DNA of 17,675 bases from Leptofilum sp965368765 (lineage in GTDB: Bacteria; Chloroflexota; Anaerolineae; Promineifilales; Promineifilaceae): positions 1 through 17,675 of the forward strand of contig CBDUOF010000057.1 of the NCBI GenBank assembly GCA_965368765.1. The letters run 5' to 3'. The notes under the pieces were generated by a model. That model searched no databases. It was not told the DNA's origin and saw only the letters and a program-made list of their open reading frames with translations. Position numbers and translations under genes: made by a program. This document shows, piece after piece, positions 15,145 through 17,675 of this stretch; within the stretch, counting starts at the first letter, position 1; each line of letters begins with the position of its first letter.

Positions 15145-15184
15145 GATAAGTGAAAAGTGGCCAACTTTTCACTTTTTACTTATC
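15145..15184. repeat. AGTGAAAAGT palindrome between the J-domain and YbaK-type genes
   Basis: AGTGAAAAGT (15149-15158) pairs perfectly with ACTTTTCACT (15164-15173) over a 5-nt loop. Outer arms GATAAGT (15145-15151) and ACTTATC (15178-15184) offer an alternative longer pairing. A TTTTT run lies in the right arm, so it could also weakly terminate transcription. Related GTGAAAAGT units occur at 6270 and 11209. Confidence 0.6.
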
Positions 15185-15204
15185 GCTTTTCACGCTACCG
15201 GATA

Positions 15205-15681
15205 ATGCACCCATCTACCCAAAAAGTCACCGATGCCGCCCGGGAATTGGGGCTGGCTATCGAAATTAAAACGTTTGACCAAACCACCCGCACTGCCCCA
15301 GATGCGGCCAGGGCGATTGGCTGTGACGTGGCTCAGATTGTCAAAAGCCTATGTTTCACCGTAAGCGACCAGCCAATCATGGCCCTGGTTGCTGGCGTGA
15401 ATCAGCTGGACGAGCGCAAGCTAGCGGCACTGTGCGGCGTGGGACGTAAAAAAGTAAAACGCGCCTCCGCCGACGTCGTCAAGTCGGCTACCGGCTTTAG
15501 CATTGGCGGGGTGCCGCCCTTTGGCCATCTCACGCCAATGACCATTTTTGTGGACGAGGATTTGCTCCAGTTTGAGACGGTTTGGGCAGCAGCGGGTACA
15601 CCGTTTGCTGTGTTTGCTATTGGGCCGGAGGAATTGGTGAGAGGGTGTGGGGGAACGGCCGTTTCCCTCAAAAAAGAGTAG
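15205..15681 (+). CDS. YbaK/ProX-type aminoacyl-tRNA deacylase domain protein
   Basis: A 158-residue single-domain protein of the YbaK/EbsC/ProX editing family, which hydrolyses wrongly charged tRNA (Cys-tRNA-Pro or Ala-tRNA-Pro in known members). The conserved lysine is Lys47 in AQIVKSLCF. The glycine-rich GFSIGGVPPFGH segment and VDEDL...VWAAAGTPFAVFAIGPEEL are typical. The ATG at 15205 is chosen because the in-frame ATG at 15157 lies inside the hairpin repeat and would add 16 unrelated residues. The ribosome-binding site is weak. It is separated by 10 bp from the membrane-protein gene downstream. Substrate tRNA cannot be told from sequence; the BCAA neighbourhood may be coincidental. Confidence 0.85.
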   Translation: MHPSTQKVTDAARELGLAIEIKTFDQTTRTAPDAARAIGCDVAQIVKSLCFTVSDQPIMALVAGVNQLDERKLAALCGVGRKKVKRASADVVKSATGFSIGGVPPFGHLTPMTIFVDEDLLQFETVWAAAGTPFAVFAIGPEELVRGCGGTAVSLKKE

Positions 15682-15691
15682 TGCAACAGGT

Positions 15692-16465
15692 ATGGCCAAA
15701 CGAATCACCTTTGCCACACTTATCCTGCTCTCGCTTCTCGGCTTATGGGGTGGCATTCAATTCTACCGCCTCCAGATAGAAACATTACAAAGGCAGGGTA
15801 CGGATGGCGCGCTGTTTATCGGCCTGATTGTCCTGGGCATCTCGGCTCTGCTCCTGCCGGTCCATTTGCGGATGACCTGGGAGAAGTGGAGTGCTTGGGG
15901 GCTGGTGCGTGAGTATGCGGTGCGGTTTGGCCTGATTATGGGCACGCTGCTGGCCATCTTTTTGGTTTTTGGGCTGATTGGCCTGATTATCACCCTGCCT
16001 GCGCGGTTGGGACGCGGCCATTTGATTCTCCCTTGGCTCACCGTGCTGGTACCGCTGGTGATGGTGATCATTGATTTGGCCCAGAAAAACATCAAGCGGA
16101 CGGTGCGAAACTTTGTGGCGGGGTTTGGCCTGTACGCATTTCGCATTTACGGCTTGCTGCTCATTCAGTTTGTTACTATTCCCGTCGCCTTTGTGCTGTT
16201 CCCGGCAGGGTTTTTTCTACAACTGCTGAGTTTGGGCGATTTGGTGGCGCGCTGGGTTTTTAATGTGTATGTGGCGGAACGGCCGTTGCTCTGCGAATGG
16301 TTCAATTTACTGGATAACTGCACGCTAGGATTGATTTCGCTACACGTGGGGCACCTCATTCTCGCTATATTGGCTGCCAAATTTGGCCCACAATTATTCG
16401 ATAAGGCCACTGATTGGTACAAAATCAGCCTGGAAAAGATGGCTGGTTGGTTAGAACCAGCCTGA
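15692..16465 (+). CDS. Polytopic membrane protein of unknown function
   Basis: A 257-residue hydrophobic protein. I see about six or seven membrane segments: ITFATLILLSLLGLWGG near the N-terminus, LFIGLIVLGISALLLPV, IMGTLLAIFLVFGLIGLII, LILPWLTVLVPLVMVII, YGLLLIQFVTIPVAFVLFPAGFF (possibly two) and LGLISLHVGHLILAILAAKF. I recognise no family signature, catalytic motif or transporter hallmark. The start is ATG 15692, 10 bp after the upstream stop; an in-frame ATG at 15647 would overlap the previous gene by 35 bp and add a non-hydrophobic leader. It is inserted, with the J-domain and YbaK-type genes, between cimA and leuB. One ACGGCCGT site (16279) is read as ERP. Confidence 0.78.
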   Translation: MAKRITFATLILLSLLGLWGGIQFYRLQIETLQRQGTDGALFIGLIVLGISALLLPVHLRMTWEKWSAWGLVREYAVRFGLIMGTLLAIFLVFGLIGLIITLPARLGRGHLILPWLTVLVPLVMVIIDLAQKNIKRTVRNFVAGFGLYAFRIYGLLLIQFVTIPVAFVLFPAGFFLQLLSLGDLVARWVFNVYVAERPLLCEWFNLLDNCTLGLISLHVGHLILAILAAKFGPQLFDKATDWYKISLEKMAGWLEPA

Positions 16466-16473
16466 TTTCTTTG
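16441..16473 (+). terminator. Possible terminator at the end of the membrane-protein gene
   Basis: GGCTGGTT (16441-16448) pairs perfectly with AACCAGCC (16455-16462) over a 6-nt loop, followed by TGATTTCTTT, which includes the stop codon. The T-tract is interrupted, so it may be only a partial terminator upstream of leuB. Confidence 0.45.
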
Positions 16474-16521
16474 GCTCACAAATAAATTCTGGAAATTTTC
16501 ATTTAGGAAGGAAGAAGAATT

Positions 16522-17610
16522 ATGGAAGCTAAAATTACATTACTTCCCGGCGACGGGATCGGGCCAGAGGTTGTGGCCGAAGCAGAAAAAGTGCTGGCGG
16601 CGCTTGCCAGCAAGTACGGCCATAGCTTCACTACCCAAACCGGCCTAGCTGGTGGCATTGCCATTGATGAAACCGGTAACCCCCTGCCCGAAGAGACGCT
16701 GGGCATGTGCCTGGAAGGCAACGCCGTGCTGCTCGGTGCGGTCGGCGGCCCCAAATGGAGCGATCCGACAGCCAAAGTGCGCCCAGAGCAAGGATTACTC
16801 AAGCTGCGCAAATCGCTAGGGGCGTTTGCCAATAGTCGCCCGGTGCGCGTTTTCCCCGCTTTGGCCGAAGCCAGCCCGCTGAAAGCTGATCGCGTAGAGA
16901 AAGTGGACATCGTGTTTGTGCGCGAACTGACGGGCGGCATTTACTTTGGCTCACCGCAGGGGCGCGAGACAGTGGCCGAAGGGCGCAGCGGTTACGACAC
17001 GATGCGCTACAACGAAATGGAAATCAAACGCGTCTTGCACGTTGGTTTTAAGCTGGCGCAGCAGCGCAAGGCAGCAGGTGGACGGGGCAAGTTGACCTCT
17101 GTAGATAAGGCAAACGTACTGGCCTCGTCGCGCGTCTGGCGCGAGGTGGCGCATGAAGTGGCGGCAGAATATCCCGAAATCGAGTTTGAGGATGTGCTGG
17201 TAGACGCGATGGCGATGTACCTCATCAATCGCCCCAGTGATTTTGACGTGGTCGTGACGGGCAACATGTTTGGCGACATTCTCTCCGACGAAGCGTCGAT
17301 GATTACCGGCTCGCTGGGCATGCTGCCCTCGGCGGCGTTGGGCGAAGCTGGCTCGGTGGGGCTGTACGAACCAATTCACGGCTCCGCGCCAGATATTGCC
17401 GGGCAAGGCATTGCCAATCCGCTGGCCACCATTTTGAGCACGGCGATGATGCTGCGCTCTAGCTTAGGGCTGGAAGAAGAAGCGAGTGCGGTGGAAACGG
17501 CCGTTTCCCACGTTCTCGCCGCCGGTCATCGCACGGCCGACATTGCCAAACCAGGCGAAGCAAAAGTAAGCACCCAAGAAATGGGCGATCTCGTCGTCGC
17601 TAATTTGTAA
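16522..17610 (+). CDS. leuB: 3-isopropylmalate dehydrogenase
   Basis: Oxidative decarboxylation of 3-isopropylmalate to 2-ketoisocaproate with NAD+; it can also act on methylmalate in the citramalate route. It has 362 residues, the typical length. Signature segments: LLPGDGIGPEVVAEAEKVL at the N-terminus; GLLKLRKSLGAFANSRPVRV with substrate-binding arginines; ELTGGIYFG; VDAMAMYLINRPSDFDVVVTGN; and the metal and cofactor region MFGDILSDEASMITGSLGMLPSA, then EPIHGSAPDIAGQGIANP. The start is ATG 16522 with AGGAAGGA upstream. It lies 56 bp after the membrane-protein gene, away from leuACD, and carries a 16-bp palindrome at 17493-17508. Confidence 0.96.
   Translation: MEAKITLLPGDGIGPEVVAEAEKVLAALASKYGHSFTTQTGLAGGIAIDETGNPLPEETLGMCLEGNAVLLGAVGGPKWSDPTAKVRPEQGLLKLRKSLGAFANSRPVRVFPALAEASPLKADRVEKVDIVFVRELTGGIYFGSPQGRETVAEGRSGYDTMRYNEMEIKRVLHVGFKLAQQRKAAGGRGKLTSVDKANVLASSRVWREVAHEVAAEYPEIEFEDVLVDAMAMYLINRPSDFDVVVTGNMFGDILSDEASMITGSLGMLPSAALGEAGSVGLYEPIHGSAPDIAGQGIANPLATILSTAMMLRSSLGLEEEASAVETAVSHVLAAGHRTADIAKPGEAKVSTQEMGDLVVANL
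17493..17508. repeat. 16-bp perfect palindrome in leuB, identical to the copy at 4330
   Basis: GGAAACGGCCGTTTCC is an extended form of the iterated ACGGCCGT word. It is coding here (ETAVS) and non-coding at 4330-4345. Confidence 0.7.
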
Positions 17611-17615
17611 ACAGG

Positions 17616-17675
17616 ATGGCGAAACGCAAAGAATCAGCAAACGGTCCCGTCGGAAAATATATTTTGTGGGGGCTT
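17616..17675 (+). CDS. Start of a further ORF (3'-partial)
   Basis: An ATG 5 bp after the leuB stop opens 20 codons without a stop to the window edge. The peptide begins MAKRKESANG and ends KYILWGL, a basic N-terminus followed by the start of a hydrophobic run, as in some membrane or secreted proteins. A short ACAGG lies directly upstream. Too little is present to name it. Confidence 0.5.
   Translation, partial: MAKRKESANGPVGKYILWGL

Noticed and set aside
15157..15204. Upstream start for the YbaK-type protein
   Set aside because: It lies in the AGTGAAAAGT hairpin and adds residues unlike the family.
15647..15691. Upstream start for the membrane protein
   Set aside because: It would overlap the previous gene by 35 bp, and the added residues are not hydrophobic; ATG 15692 directly precedes the first membrane segment.
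1..17675. Long reverse-strand ORFs (for example 978-1574 and 9136-9780)
   Set aside because: They lie opposite well-recognised genes, have no ribosome-binding sites or family resemblance, and are shadows of the + strand coding frames.

Overview
The window is a bacterial chromosome segment with mid-50s percent GC by eye. It is dominated by a long, co-directional branched-chain amino acid (BCAA) biosynthesis cluster on the + strand. No rRNA, tRNA, CRISPR array or transposase gene was seen. Three things suggest a filamentous or environmental Chloroflexota-type genome: the gene style, the many short palindromic intergenic repeats, and a REC-GAF-PAS kinase next to a PucR-type regulator. That assignment is an inference from gene style only and is not certain.

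Layout. (1) Positions 1-3697 hold a two-gene signalling unit: a 5'-truncated REC-GAF-PAS-histidine kinase overlapping (ATGA) a PucR/CdaR-type regulator. (2) Positions 3698-4530 are an 833-bp control region. It contains a strong hairpin that probably ends the previous unit, a sigma70-like promoter, and a transcribed leader. The leader has a 12-bp long-range stem, a 28-codon peptide packed with Leu/Ile/Val codons, and a textbook rho-independent terminator. A second terminator follows, then a perfect Shine-Dalgarno for ilvB. This reads as a ribosome-mediated attenuator. (3) Positions 4531-14105 carry ilvB, ilvN, ilvC, leuA, leuC, an unknown gene, leuD and cimA. (4) Positions 14159-16465 carry three genes not obviously biosynthetic: a J-domain coiled-coil protein, a YbaK/ProX-type tRNA-editing domain protein and a polytopic membrane protein. 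(5) Positions 16522-17610 are leuB, followed by the first 20 codons of a further ORF.

How the genes work together. IlvBN and IlvC start valine and isoleucine synthesis. LeuA, LeuCD and LeuB extend 2-ketoisovalerate to leucine. CimA makes citramalate from pyruvate and acetyl-CoA; LeuCD and LeuB can process it to 2-ketobutyrate, giving a threonine-independent route to isoleucine. ilvD and the aminotransferase are not in the window.

The most striking non-gene signal is an 8-bp perfect palindrome, ACGGCCGT, counted 28 times where about 0.3 copies are expected by chance. It occurs in all three codon phases and in non-coding DNA, so the DNA word is being maintained rather than a peptide. This resembles the cyanobacterial HIP1 phenomenon with a different word. 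Almost every spacer in the operon also carries its own imperfect palindrome, drawn from a few recurring repeat families.
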